Source: Rhodoplanes serenus
GTDB lineage: Bacteria > Pseudomonadota > Alphaproteobacteria > Rhizobiales > Xanthobacteraceae
Reading direction: 5' to 3'
DNA: 64,000 nucleotides
Assembly: GCA_945897515.1 (NCBI GenBank)
Contig: CAMDFO010000013.1
Span: forward strand, 24,976-88,975
Shown here: in pieces, positions 41,386-50,222 of the stretch
How positions within the stretch are numbered: the first letter of the stretch is position 1
How the letters are laid out: each line of letters starts with the position of its first letter
The notes under the pieces: generated by a model
Seen by the model: the letters and a program-made list of their open reading frames with translations, nothing else
The model's database searches: none
What the model was told of the DNA's origin: nothing
Program-made: the position numbers and the translations under genes

Positions 41386-41928
41386 CTAGCCGAACGGTTT
41401 CTCGCCGTTCGGCGTGGGCACCTCGAAGGCGTTCAGCACGGTCCCGATCATGCCGTAGATGCCGACCACCGTGATGATCTCGATGGTCAGGTCGAGCCCG
41501 AACTGCTTGAGCAGCGCCTGATAGATGGCGTCGGGCAGCTTGCCGGTTTCCAGCAGCGCGGTCACCGCCTCGTAGGCCAGGCTTTCATCCGGACGGGAGA
41601 ATGCCGGCTTTTTCTGCGCGCGGAGCGCTTCGAGCACATCGGGCGCGAGACCCGCTGCGAGCGCGATCGGCTCGTGCACCGCGAAGGCGTACTGCACGCC
41701 GGCCTTCCGCGCCACCGTCAGCACGATCAGCTCGTACAGCCGGCTTTCCAGCTTGCCGTTCTCGCGCACCGAATTGATCAGCCGGCTGGCGGCGTCGGCG
41801 AGTGGTGGATTGTGGATCCAGACCGAGAACGGCCCCATCACGCGGTTGCGGCCGCGGCCGACCCGGGCGTGCAGCTCTTTCTGTTCGGGCGTGAGCTTGT
41901 CGAGTTCGATCGGTTCGAGGCGGGCCAC
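41386..41928 (-). CDS. Carboxymuconolactone-decarboxylase family protein, copy A
   Basis: 180 residues, starting at a GTG (41928) with ribosome site GGAGAAACC. MGPFSVWIHNPPLADAASRLINSVRENGKLESRLYELIVLTVARKAGVQYAFAVHEPIALAAGL aligns block by block with the next gene, including the closing FEVPTPNGEKP versus FDVPTPTGDKP. The two copies may form a heteromer. It follows a GMC oxidoreductase by 29 bp. Confidence 0.8.
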   Translation of the reverse strand: MARLEPIELDKLTPEQKELHARVGRGRNRVMGPFSVWIHNPPLADAASRLINSVRENGKLESRLYELIVLTVARKAGVQYAFAVHEPIALAAGLAPDVLEALRAQKKPAFSRPDESLAYEAVTALLETGKLPDAIYQALLKQFGLDLTIEIITVVGIYGMIGTVLNAFEVPTPNGEKPFG

Positions 41929-41957
41929 GGGTTTCTCCGGATGCTGTCGGGTGCAGT

Positions 41958-43595
41958 CTAGACGTTGAGCGGGGCGAGCGTCGGCCGGCCGCGGATCAGG
42001 TCGGCGGCCTTCTCGGCGATCATCATCACTGGCGCATTGATGTTGCCGCTGACCAGGTCCGGCATCACCGAGGCGTCGACCACGCGCAACCGCTCGATGC
42101 CGCGCACGCGCAGCTCGGGATCGACCACCGTCATCTCGTCGGACGCCGGTCCCATCCGGCAGGTGCCGAGCGGGTGATGCAGCGTGATCGCGGTGTTGCG
42201 GATATGCGCGTCGAGGTCGGCGTCGGAGCTCGATCCAGGCGCGATTTCCTTGGCGATGAACGGCGCGACGCTCGGCTTGTTGAGGATGTCGCGCATCATC
42301 CGCAGGCCCGCGCGCAGCGTCTTCCATTCGCGGTCGGTCGACATGAAGTTCTGCTTGATGCGGATCGGTGCCGCCGGATCCGAGGAGGCGAGCGTGACTT
42401 CGCCACGGCTTTCCGGATGCAGCATCACCACGCGGCCGCCGAAGCCGTCGGCGAACGGCTGCCGGAACGGCTTGAGATACGGCCCGGCCGTCAAAGGCGC
42501 GCCGGCGAGCAGGAGCTGGGTATCGGGCACCTTCGAATCGGAATTGACCCGCACGAACGACGCCATGCCGCCCGGAATATCGGCCGCGACGCCGCTGCCG
42601 CCGAGGAAATAGGTCTTCGCCAGTTCCATCGCGATCCGGTCGGCCCGCATGGCGTGATGCACCGCGCCGGACGGCGGCTTGCGCAGGAACGCGATCTGCG
42701 CGGTGACGTGGTCCTGCAAATTCTTGCCGACGCCCGGCAGCGGCGCCTGCATCTCGATGCCGTGCGCGCGCAACGCGTCGGGATCGCCGATGCCCGACAG
42801 CATCAGCACCTGTGGCGAGTTGATGACCCCGCCCGCCAGGATCACCTCGCGCGCTGCGTGCACTACCTTGGTTTCGTTGCCCTGCCGGTATTCGATGCCG
42901 GTTGCCCGACTGTTCTCGATCACCACGCGGGTCACCAGCGCATTGACCTCGACCGTGAGATTGTCGCGCGCCATCGCCGGCCGCAGATACGCGACCGCGG
43001 CGCTGCAACGCCGCCCGTTGCGGATGGTGTTCTGGTTGCGGCCCATGCCTTCGTTGTCCGGGCCGTTGAGATCGTCGTTCCACGGCACGCCGGCGCCCCG
43101 GTTCGCCTCGATGTAGGCGTCGACCAGCGGCTCGTGGAACGTGGAGAACCGCACGCTCAGCGGGCCGTCGGTGCCGCGATAGGGACTCGGCGCGCCCTCC
43201 CAGGATTCCTGCTTGCGGAAGTACGGCAGCGCGTGCGCGTAGGACCACGCCGGCAGGCCGTTCTCGCCCCAGCGATCGTAATCGCCGCGGTGGCCGCGCG
43301 AATAGGTCATGGCGTTGATCGAGGACGAGCCGCCGATCACCTTGCCGCGCGCGCATTCGATCTGCCGGCCGTTCATCCGCGGCTCGGGCTCGGTGAAGTA
43401 CATCCAGTCGTGCAGGCGGTTGGTGAGAATTTTCCCCCAGCCCAGCGGGATATGGATCCAGGGGTCGCGGTCCCAGCCGCCGGCTTCGAGCACCAGCACC
43501 TTGACGTCGCGGTCCTCGGTTAGCCGGTTCGCCAGCACGCAGCCGGCCGAGCCGGCGCCGACGATCACATAGTCGTAAGTCTGATGGGAGGTCAT
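41958..43595 (-). CDS. GMC-family FAD oxidoreductase (choline/alcohol dehydrogenase type)
   Basis: 545 residues. N-terminal FAD motif DYVIVGAGSAGCVLANRLTED, GMC signature 1 region ARGKVIGGSSSINAMTYSRG, signature 2 GGVINSPQVLMLSGIGDP, and the C-terminal active-site region HHPLGTCRMG followed by VDASVMPDLVSGNINAPVMMIAEKAADLI. Oxidises an alcohol to an aldehyde with FAD. First gene of the reverse-strand set GMC-CMD-CMD-hypothetical. It diverges from the dienelactone hydrolase gene across 69 bp. Confidence 0.88.
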   Translation of the reverse strand: MTSHQTYDYVIVGAGSAGCVLANRLTEDRDVKVLVLEAGGWDRDPWIHIPLGWGKILTNRLHDWMYFTEPEPRMNGRQIECARGKVIGGSSSINAMTYSRGHRGDYDRWGENGLPAWSYAHALPYFRKQESWEGAPSPYRGTDGPLSVRFSTFHEPLVDAYIEANRGAGVPWNDDLNGPDNEGMGRNQNTIRNGRRCSAAVAYLRPAMARDNLTVEVNALVTRVVIENSRATGIEYRQGNETKVVHAAREVILAGGVINSPQVLMLSGIGDPDALRAHGIEMQAPLPGVGKNLQDHVTAQIAFLRKPPSGAVHHAMRADRIAMELAKTYFLGGSGVAADIPGGMASFVRVNSDSKVPDTQLLLAGAPLTAGPYLKPFRQPFADGFGGRVVMLHPESRGEVTLASSDPAAPIRIKQNFMSTDREWKTLRAGLRMMRDILNKPSVAPFIAKEIAPGSSSDADLDAHIRNTAITLHHPLGTCRMGPASDEMTVVDPELRVRGIERLRVVDASVMPDLVSGNINAPVMMIAEKAADLIRGRPTLAPLNV

Positions 43596-43664
43596 GACGC
43601 CGGAAGGCTAGCGGTTGACCGCGTCCCCGCGCAAGGCGACCATGCGGCGGTTTTGAGGGGACAG

Positions 43665-44372
43665 ATGACGATCAAATCAGGTGACGTGCAATTTGCCGGC
43701 GAGGTCGGCTATCTCGCGCAGCCGGAAGGCGGAAGCAAAGCCGGCGTGGTGCTGCTGACCACGATCTACGGCGTCAACCGCATCATCCGCGGCTACGCGG
43801 ACATGCTGGCCGGGGAGGGCTTCGCGGCCCTGATCTGGAATTACGACGGCGGTCCCGGCCTCGACGACATGAAAAACCCGAAGCCCGCGCTCGAACGTGC
43901 GCACAAGCTCGACGACGGCGCGGTGGCGCGCATGTCGAAATGCGTCGACCATCTGCTGAACGAGGTCAAGGTGACGTCGGTCGCGACGCTCGGCTTCTGC
44001 CTGGGCGGACGCTATTGCCTGATGCTCGCCGCCGACGATCCGCGGATTTCCGGCAGCGTGTCCTACCATCCGACCATCCATGAGCCGATGCCGGCGAACG
44101 AATCGGTGGACGTGATTGCGCGCGCCGCCGACATTCCAAGTCCAGTGCTGGTGCTCTATCCGGGCCAGGACCGGATCACCAAGCCGGACACCTTCTTCAG
44201 GCTGCAGGCATCGTTGCAGACCCGCAAGACGGCACCCACGGTGATCCATTTTCTTCCCGACGCCGATCACGGATTCCTGCATCACACCGACTCGGCTGTG
44301 AACGTCGCGGCAGGGAAATTCACGCGGCCGCAGGTGCTCGGATTTCTCCGCGCCACCGCGCAGAAAAACTAA
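43665..44372 (+). CDS. Dienelactone hydrolase family protein
   Basis: 235 residues, alpha/beta hydrolase. Triad Cys112 (GFCLGGR), Asp169 (GQDRIT) and His202 (DADHGF), as in dienelactone hydrolases of the chlorocatechol/protocatechuate type. The activating Glu of the usual QEIFGVN reads Thr (TTIYGVN), so catalysis may differ. It would open a lactone made downstream of ring cleavage, which suits the neighbouring CMD genes. First of the plus-strand run with a cupin and two aldolases. Confidence 0.82.
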   Translation: MTIKSGDVQFAGEVGYLAQPEGGSKAGVVLLTTIYGVNRIIRGYADMLAGEGFAALIWNYDGGPGLDDMKNPKPALERAHKLDDGAVARMSKCVDHLLNEVKVTSVATLGFCLGGRYCLMLAADDPRISGSVSYHPTIHEPMPANESVDVIARAADIPSPVLVLYPGQDRITKPDTFFRLQASLQTRKTAPTVIHFLPDADHGFLHHTDSAVNVAAGKFTRPQVLGFLRATAQKN

Positions 44373-44384
44373 AGGGAATTGCCG

Positions 44385-44924
44385 ATGGCAAAGCCGATCC
44401 GCCGGGTGGTGACGGGCCACAACGCCGCTGGCAAGTCCACGTTCATTTCAGACGGCGCCGCGCCCAACGTCTATTGCCGGGTGCCCGGCAGCGTCACTGT
44501 CACCGAATTGTGGGAGACCAAAAACACGCCGGCCGACAACAGCGGCAGCGCCGATGCCGCCGACCGGCCGTTCAAGCTGCACCCGCCAAAGAACGGCAGC
44601 GTGTTCCGCATCATCGAATATCCGCCGGACAAGGTGCGGCTCGCCGCCATCGCCCGCGAGCGGAGCATGGGCGACGACGGCTCCGGCCGCGATGCCGCGA
44701 GCGACCGCAACAGCCCGCGCCATCCCGGCATGCACAAGACCGACTCGATCGACTACGCCATCGTGCTGTCCGGCGAGATTTATGCGCTGATGGACGACAG
44801 CGAGGTGCTGCTCAAGACCGGCGACGTGCTGGTGCAGCGCGGCACCAACCACGCCTGGAGCAATCGCAGCGACGAGCCGGCGTATCTCGCGTTCGTATTG
44901 ATCGACGCGGAGCGCGCGCCGTGA
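44385..44924 (+). CDS. Cupin-domain protein, 179 residues
   Basis: N-terminal extension of about 70 residues, then a cupin with MHKTDSIDYAIVLSGEIYALMDDSEVLLKTGDVLVQRGTNHAWSNRSDEPAYLAFVLIDAE. The pattern belongs to a common group next to aromatic and tricarboxylate genes. The first motif has one His and no complete HxH; the second supplies HAW. The ATG at 44385 is chosen over a TTG six bases earlier. The GTG of the aldolase gene overlaps its stop. Confidence 0.78.
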   Translation: MAKPIRRVVTGHNAAGKSTFISDGAAPNVYCRVPGSVTVTELWETKNTPADNSGSADAADRPFKLHPPKNGSVFRIIEYPPDKVRLAAIARERSMGDDGSGRDAASDRNSPRHPGMHKTDSIDYAIVLSGEIYALMDDSEVLLKTGDVLVQRGTNHAWSNRSDEPAYLAFVLIDAERAP

Positions 44925-45640
44925 GCGCGTCCGGGGGGCCGGTCGAACGCGCGACCCTGGAGGATTTGGCGGCGGCGAGCCGCATCCTGGTCGACCAGGG
45001 CGTGTTCGACGCCGCCGGTCACGTCTCGATGCGGCACCCGACCCATCCCGAGCGCTTCCTGATGTCGCGCTCGCTGGCGCCCGAGATGATCACCGCCGAC
45101 GACATCATGGAGTTCGACCTCGATTGCGAGGCGATCGATCCGCGCGGCCGCAACGGATTCATCGAGCGCTATCTGCACGGCGAGATCTTTCGCGCGAGAC
45201 CGGATGTCGCGGCCATCGCGCACAGCCATTCGCCGTCGGTGATCGCGTTCGGGCTGTCGAATACCCCGATGCGCGCGATGTATCACAACGCGGCATTCCT
45301 GGCGGCCGGCGTGCCGGTGTTCGACATCCGCGACAAGTTCGGCAAGACCGATATCGTCGTCAGCACCAAGGAGAAGGGCGCGGCGCTCGCCCAAGTGCTG
45401 GCCGACAAGCCGGTGGCGCTGCTGCGCGCCCACGGCATGGTGGCGGTCGGGCCGAGCCTGCCGGTCGCGGTGTTCCGCGCCATATTCACGGTCGCCAGCG
45501 CACACATCCAGCACCAGGCGCTTGCGCTTGGCGGCCCGCTGGCCGCGCTCGACGCGGAGGAGGGCGCACTGGCCGACGTGGTCAATGTGCAGACCGTCGG
45601 CCGCGCCTGGGATTTGTGGAAGCGGCGGGTGATGAAGTAA
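44921..45640 (+). CDS. Class II aldolase/adducin family protein, copy 1
   Basis: 239 residues, zinc-dependent aldolase or decarboxylase. Predicted metal ligands are His101, His103 (AHSHS) and His171 (RAHGM), with catalytic Glu88 (HGEIF). Starts at GTG 44921 (GTGA overlap with the cupin stop), so translation is coupled. It probably cleaves a hydroxy-keto acid formed late in the aromatic pathway, or removes CO2 from one. A palindrome separates it from a second aldolase of similar type. Confidence 0.83.
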   Translation: MSASGGPVERATLEDLAAASRILVDQGVFDAAGHVSMRHPTHPERFLMSRSLAPEMITADDIMEFDLDCEAIDPRGRNGFIERYLHGEIFRARPDVAAIAHSHSPSVIAFGLSNTPMRAMYHNAAFLAAGVPVFDIRDKFGKTDIVVSTKEKGAALAQVLADKPVALLRAHGMVAVGPSLPVAVFRAIFTVASAHIQHQALALGGPLAALDAEEGALADVVNVQTVGRAWDLWKRRVMK

Positions 45641-45650
45641 TCTCTCACCA

Positions 45651-45735
45651 CGTCATTCCGGACACCGCGAAGCGGCGATCCGGAATCCAGACGCAAACAC
45701 TGAGCTTGCGTCTGGATTCCGGGTTCCGGAATGAC
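45651..45735. repeat. Intergenic palindrome, GTCATTCCGG family, copy 2
   Basis: Opens CGTCATTCCGGACACCGCGAAG and closes GGGTTCCGGAATGAC. Inner arms GGAATCCAGACGCAA and TTGCGTCTGGATTCC form a 15-bp perfect stem. Lies between two aldolase genes on the same strand. Confidence 0.9.
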
Positions 45736-45761
45736 ATCGGAAAAACTGGCCGGAGCAAACC

Positions 45762-46457
45762 ATGTCGCAGCCGCAAGTGATCCAGATGCCGCAGCTTCAG
45801 CTCAAGCAGAAGCTGGTGGACGCCATCCGCATGCTGGAGAAGGCCGAGTACATCGACCACAACGGCCACTGCAGCGCGCGCCGCGACGCGACCTCGTTCT
45901 ACATCAATTCCGGCGCCTCGATGCGCGGGGCGCTGACGGTGGAAGACATCGTCGCCATCGACTTCCAGGGCAATCTGGTCGAAGGCTCGGCCAAGCCGCC
46001 GCTGGAGTTCCCGATGCACGCCGAGGTCTATCGCGCTCGCGCGGAGGTCAACGCGGTGTTCCACACCCACCCGAAATACTCGACCTATCTCACCATGACC
46101 GGCACCAAGTACCAGCCGGTCTATGCCCAGGGCGTGCTGCTCGGGGACATCCCGGTGATGGATTCGCCACTGTCGGTTAACACCAGGCCGATGGGTGAGA
46201 AGATGGTCGGCATCATGGGAAATAATCCTGCGGTGCTGCTCAAGGCGCACGGCGTGGTCGCGGTCGGCATCGACATCGTTGAGTGTTTTGCTATGGCGGC
46301 TTACGTCGAAGAGAATGCCTATCGGCAATATATGGCGATGCAGATCGGCGAACCGTACGTTTTCAGCGCCGAAGAGCAGAAAGCCTGCCGGGAAAAGCTC
46401 TGGACCCCGAGCCTGTTCAAGAAAACCTGGGACCACTATCACTCCAAGATCGCGTAG
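45762..46457 (+). CDS. Class II aldolase/adducin family protein, copy 2
   Basis: 231 residues. Metal ligands His101, His103 (FHTHP) and His163 (KAHGV), Glu88 (MHAEVY) as base. The N-terminal DHNGHCSARRDATSFYINSGASMRG is the phosphate- or carboxylate-binding region. It is distinct from copy 1 (low similarity outside motifs), so the two may act on different intermediates. Last gene before a 249-bp gap with a candidate promoter for the lytic transglycosylase. Confidence 0.83.
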   Translation: MSQPQVIQMPQLQLKQKLVDAIRMLEKAEYIDHNGHCSARRDATSFYINSGASMRGALTVEDIVAIDFQGNLVEGSAKPPLEFPMHAEVYRARAEVNAVFHTHPKYSTYLTMTGTKYQPVYAQGVLLGDIPVMDSPLSVNTRPMGEKMVGIMGNNPAVLLKAHGVVAVGIDIVECFAMAAYVEENAYRQYMAMQIGEPYVFSAEEQKACREKLWTPSLFKKTWDHYHSKIA

Positions 46458-46537
46458 TAATGTGTGGAACTTTTAGGAATGAGATCGCACAAAACTTTTA
46501 TTTGAGTCGCGCGGAACCTTTGCGTCGTTAAAAGCGT

Positions 46538-46543
46538 TATAAT
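46538..46543 (+). promoter_or_regulatory. Candidate -10 (TATAAT) upstream of the lytic transglycosylase
   Basis: Perfect TATAAT in an AT-rich part of the 249-bp gap, 163 bases before the gene start. No good TTGACA at the right spacing, so the -35 is weak or an activator is needed. The rest of the gap holds no gene that I can see. Confidence 0.35.
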
Positions 46544-46706
46544 TTTTCGCCAGATTGCCCTTGCCCCACCGCGATGTCTCCACATTGCGGTCGCGATTGG
46601 CCAGCATCTGTTGCCCCGTTCGAGGGGACAAACACCTCAACAAGAAACAACAGATTCAGGGGCAGGCACGCGTTCGTGCGCGGCTGCATGGCGGGGGATA
46701 TACGGG

Positions 46707-47846
46707 ATGAAGCTTTTGCTCGTCTGCACGGCGTTGACCGTTGCGTTGCCGGCCAGCCTTTCAGCGACACCAGAGTTTCTTCCGACCACTCCAGAGCTGC
46801 TTCCGAGCGCGACGTCGTTCGCCTATACGGCGCGGCACAGCACGTCGCTGCTGCCGGATTCCGTCACCGCGCGGATTCGTCCCAACGAAGACAACGACGA
46901 TTTTCCTCGCGATGACGTGGATGCCGACGAGCCATCCGCGTTCGCAGCCGATCGCAAGATCGCTCGTGTGTTTTCGAAGCGCGAACTGTGCAGCAGCGCG
47001 GTTTTTGCCGCAGAAGCCAATAATCTCCCCGCCCCGTTCTTCGCCAATCTGATTCAGCAGGAGAGCGGGTTCAAGCCGCACGTCGTGAGCTCCGCTGGCG
47101 CGCAGGGCATCGCGCAATTCATGCCGCGGGTGGCGCGGGCCTACGGCCTGCACAATCCGTTCGATCCGATCCACGCGCTGGCGGTGTCGGCGAAATTCCT
47201 GCGCGAGCTGCTCGGGCAGTTCGGCAATCTCGGGCTCGCGGCCGCGGCCTACAACGCCGGGCCGAAGCGCGTGCAGGATTGGATGGCGAAGCGCGGCAAG
47301 CTCCCGACCGAAACACGCAACTACGTGCAAAACATCACCGGCCGCCCCGCCGAGCAGTGGGTTCGGGCCAAGGTCGTCGGTGGCGATCTGAAGCTGCCGC
47401 CGCACGCGCGCTGCCCCGACATGAAGATCATGGAAGCCAACGCCGGCGGCGTGCTGGTCGCTGCGACCAAGACCGCCGCGGCAGTGGCGCAGACCACGAA
47501 GTCGTCGGCTGCCGGGAAGCACGAGCCCAAGACCTACAATGTCGCGTCCGCGACCGAGACCAGGGTTGTGATCGCGAACAAGGGCGGCAAGCCGATCATC
47601 ACGCGAACGGCCGCGCCTGAACGCAAGGTGGCGGCGAAATCCGAAAAGAAGGCGAGCGGCATCCGGATGGTTGCGCAGCGCACCGAAGTCTCGGCTTCAT
47701 CGCAGCGCAAGACGGTTGATCGGCGCGCGCCGGCCGATCTCAAGATCATGGTGGCGGAGAACAAGGGCGCGAAGTCCGTCGCCAAGTTCGCGGGCAAGCC
47801 CGCCGCGGCCGTCGGCAAGCGCGTGAAGGTCGCCGCCGCACGGTAA
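46707..47846 (+). CDS. Periplasmic lytic transglycosylase, SLT (Slt70-like) domain
   Basis: Cleaves peptidoglycan glycan strands to 1,6-anhydro products. 379 residues with signal peptide MKLLLVCTALTVALPASLSA. The SLT domain lies at about 100-200: LIQQESGFKPHVVSSAGAQGIAQFMP with catalytic Glu119, then AAAYNAGPKRVQDWM. The C-terminal 150 residues are low-complexity, Ala/Lys-rich and basic, probably binding the wall. The ATG at 46707 gives the signal peptide. It is unrelated to the catabolic genes around it. Confidence 0.88.
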   Translation: MKLLLVCTALTVALPASLSATPEFLPTTPELLPSATSFAYTARHSTSLLPDSVTARIRPNEDNDDFPRDDVDADEPSAFAADRKIARVFSKRELCSSAVFAAEANNLPAPFFANLIQQESGFKPHVVSSAGAQGIAQFMPRVARAYGLHNPFDPIHALAVSAKFLRELLGQFGNLGLAAAAYNAGPKRVQDWMAKRGKLPTETRNYVQNITGRPAEQWVRAKVVGGDLKLPPHARCPDMKIMEANAGGVLVAATKTAAAVAQTTKSSAAGKHEPKTYNVASATETRVVIANKGGKPIITRTAAPERKVAAKSEKKASGIRMVAQRTEVSASSQRKTVDRRAPADLKIMVAENKGAKSVAKFAGKPAAAVGKRVKVAAAR

Positions 47847-47880
47847 GGCTGGTTCACGCCCACGCGCACCACACACCGCT

Positions 47881-47991
47881 GTCATGCCCGGGCTTGACCC
47901 GGGCATCCACGAACGGGCGCGACAAGCCACCTCGTACGAATTGCATTCGTGGAGAGTGCTCATGGATTGCCGGGTCAAGCCCGGCAATGAC
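47881..47991. repeat. Intergenic palindrome, GTCATTGCCGGG family, copy 3 (inverted)
   Basis: Opens GTCATGCCCGGGCTTGACCCGGGCATCCACG and closes CATGGATTGCCGGGTCAAGCCCGGCAATGAC, so its two halves are in the opposite order to the copies at 35974 and 36961. Lies between convergent lytic transglycosylase and aroE genes. Confidence 0.9.
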
Positions 47992-48039
47992 AACCGAGAG
48001 GGATGCGCACGCGTGCGCATGTTACTCCGCGGCGTCGCC

Positions 48040-48882
48040 CTACAGCGTCTTCTCGATCAATTCCCGCAACTCCGCCGTCACCTTCGGCTCGATCCCGAAC
48101 CACGCCTTCCAGGCCGGCCGGCCCTGGTGCAGCAGCATGCCCAGGCCCGTGACGGTGCGGTTGCCTCGCTCGCGCGCCGACGCGATCAGAGGCGTCTCGC
48201 GCGGGATGTAGATGATGTCCGCGACCAGCGCGGTCTTCGACAGCTTGTCGAGCCGCAAATCCAGCGCCGCTTGTCCGACCATGCCCTGGCTCGTTGCATT
48301 GACCAGCATCGCCGCGCCGTCGAGCGCGTCGTGGCGCTGCTCCCACGGCAGCACCGTGATCGGCCCGCCAAGCTCCTGCGCCAACGTCACGGCGCGCGCG
48401 TGCGTGCGATTGACCAGCCGGATGTCCTTCGCGCCGCGCAACAGCAATCCGTAGACCACGGCGCGCGACCCGCCGCCCGCACCCATCACCGCGACCGGCC
48501 CTGCATCGGCGCGCCAGTCCGGAACGAACTCCAGGATGTTCTCGATGAAGCCGTAGTAGTCGTTGTTGGTGCCCGACAGCGAGCCGTCCGGCCGCACCAT
48601 CACGCAGGAGATCGCGCCGATTTTCTTCGCGACGTCGTCGACCTCGTGGACGATCTTGAACGCCTCCTGCTTGTGCGGGATCGTCAGATTGCAACCGGCG
48701 AAGTTCAGCGACGGCAGCGCACGCAGCGCGTCCCGCAGGCGTTCCGGCTCGATCGCCAGCGGCACGTAGCTGCCGGCGAGCCCGTGCTTGGCGAACCAGT
48801 AATTGTGCATCATCGGCGAGCGCGACTGCGAAATCGGCCAGCCCATCACGCCGGCAAGCAGGAAACGGTCGGAAGCGGCCAT
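48040..48882 (-). CDS. aroE: Shikimate dehydrogenase
   Basis: Reduces 3-dehydroshikimate to shikimate with NADPH, or acts on quinate-like compounds. 280 residues, with the N-terminal SQSRSPMMHNYWF substrate motif, catalytic Lys71 in NLTIPHKQEAF, Asp108 in GTNNDYYGF, and the NADP motif GAGGGSR (134-140). All key residues are present. Being head-to-head with a TctC gene, it could belong to quinate/shikimate catabolism rather than aromatic amino-acid synthesis, and could be a second copy in the genome. Confidence 0.87.
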   Translation of the reverse strand: MAASDRFLLAGVMGWPISQSRSPMMHNYWFAKHGLAGSYVPLAIEPERLRDALRALPSLNFAGCNLTIPHKQEAFKIVHEVDDVAKKIGAISCVMVRPDGSLSGTNNDYYGFIENILEFVPDWRADAGPVAVMGAGGGSRAVVYGLLLRGAKDIRLVNRTHARAVTLAQELGGPITVLPWEQRHDALDGAAMLVNATSQGMVGQAALDLRLDKLSKTALVADIIYIPRETPLIASARERGNRTVTGLGMLLHQGRPAWKAWFGIEPKVTAELRELIEKTL

Positions 48883-48993
48883 GCGGTCTCTCTTGAGGTT
48901 CGCGATGCTCCTACCATGAACGCCGCCGGTCCGCACCGCTGGCGCGGGGGCCACGTCCTCAATAGACTTTCGCGGTCCATGGGGAGTGTCGTC

Positions 48994-49974
48994 ATGAGCT
49001 TTTCTGCAATCCGTGCGCTGGCCGGCGTCTTGAGCTGCGCTCTCATCGGTTCGGCGGCTTATGCCCAGGCCCCGGCGCCATACCCCGACCGCGTCGTGAA
49101 GATCATCGTGCCGACGGCGGCTGGCGGCGGCGCCGACACGCTGGCGCGGCTGATCGCGGCCCGGCTCAGCGAGCGCACCGGCGGACAGTTCGTGGTGGAG
49201 AATCGTCCTGGCTCGGGCACCATCATCGGCACCCGTTCGGTCGCGACCGCCGATCCCGATGGCTACACGCTGATGATGACCCAGACCAGCCTGACCATCA
49301 GCCAGGCGATCAACGCCAATCTGCCTTACAACGTGCAGCGCGACTTCGCTCCGGTCGTCAACGTCGCGCTCGGACCGAACGGCCTCGCGGTGCACTCGGC
49401 GGTGCCGGCGACGACGCTGCCGGAGTTTCTCGCCTACGCCAAAGCCAACCCGAACAAGCTGAGCTACAGCTCCGCCGGCGTCGGCACCGCGTCGCACATG
49501 GGCATGGAGCTGTTGAAATCGACCACCGGCATCGACGTCGTCCACGTACCGACGCGCGGCACCGGACCCGCGATGATCGATCTGCTCGGCGGCCAGGTGC
49601 AGACCATGCTCGGAAGCCTGCCGGTAATGCTGCCGGAGCAGCGCACCGGCCGAATCCGCCTGATCGCGACCGCCGAGCGAAAGCGCTCGCCGTGGACGCC
49701 GGACCTGCCGACCGTGGAGGAGGCGGGCTTTCCCGGCTTCGAATCCGGCAACTGGACCGGCATCCTGGCGCCGGCTCAGGTCGATCCGAAAATCATCGCC
49801 TGGCTGAACCGGCAGGTGGTCGACATCCTCGGCACGCCGGACATGAAGGAGCGGCTATTCGCCATCGGCTTCGATCCGATCGGCAACACGCCGGCCGAGT
49901 TCGCGGCGACCATCAAGCGCGACATCGAGCGCTGGACCGAGGTCAGCAAGCGCGCGGGGATTCGGAATCAATAG
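48994..49974 (+). CDS. Bug/TctC-family periplasmic solute-binding protein 5
   Basis: 326 residues. Signal MSFSAIRALAGVLSCALIGSAAYA, mature QAPAPYPDRVVKIIVPTAAGGGADTLAR; ligand loop VVENRPGSGTIIGTRSV. The ATG at 48994 has GGGGAG upstream; an ATG at 48979 is in frame. Divergent from aroE, 111 bp apart, so its ligand may be a shikimate- or quinate-like acid. Confidence 0.88.
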   Translation: MSFSAIRALAGVLSCALIGSAAYAQAPAPYPDRVVKIIVPTAAGGGADTLARLIAARLSERTGGQFVVENRPGSGTIIGTRSVATADPDGYTLMMTQTSLTISQAINANLPYNVQRDFAPVVNVALGPNGLAVHSAVPATTLPEFLAYAKANPNKLSYSSAGVGTASHMGMELLKSTTGIDVVHVPTRGTGPAMIDLLGGQVQTMLGSLPVMLPEQRTGRIRLIATAERKRSPWTPDLPTVEEAGFPGFESGNWTGILAPAQVDPKIIAWLNRQVVDILGTPDMKERLFAIGFDPIGNTPAEFAATIKRDIERWTEVSKRAGIRNQ

Positions 49975-50001
49975 CGCTCTACTCGCGTCATCCACTCCAT
50001 T

Positions 50002-50085
50002 GTCATCCCCGCGAAGGCGGAGACCCAGAACTACGGGCTCGGTGACAAGTTGAAGCCTGGGTCCCCCGCCTTCGCGGGGACGACA
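50002..50085. repeat. Intergenic palindrome, GTCATCCCCGCGAAGGCGG family
   Basis: Arms GTCATCCCCGCGAAGGCGG and CCGCCTTCGCGGGGACGAC with inner GACCCAG / CTGGGTC. Related in style to the copy at 24955 but with different inner arms. Lies between two TctC genes on the same strand. Confidence 0.85.
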
Positions 50086-50222
50086 GCCAGAAAATTTTGA
50101 GGGGGACGCCTAAGCCGCCCGCACCTTCGCTGCGGCAGGAGCCGGCCGCACCGCATGTTTCGGCTGGCCGACGCCCGATCCTGCCCATAGACTTTAGCCG
50201 CCTTATCACAAGGACGATCACC

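Noticed and set aside
41386..43356. 656-residue reverse frame appearing to fuse a long N-terminal part to the CMD protein
   Set aside because: The first part is the GMC gene read out of frame; the CMD gene starts at GTG 41928 with its own ribosome site.
48040..48882. AroE as evidence of a shikimate biosynthesis operon
   Set aside because: No other aro gene is nearby and its neighbour is a binding protein, so a catabolic or stand-alone role is as likely.
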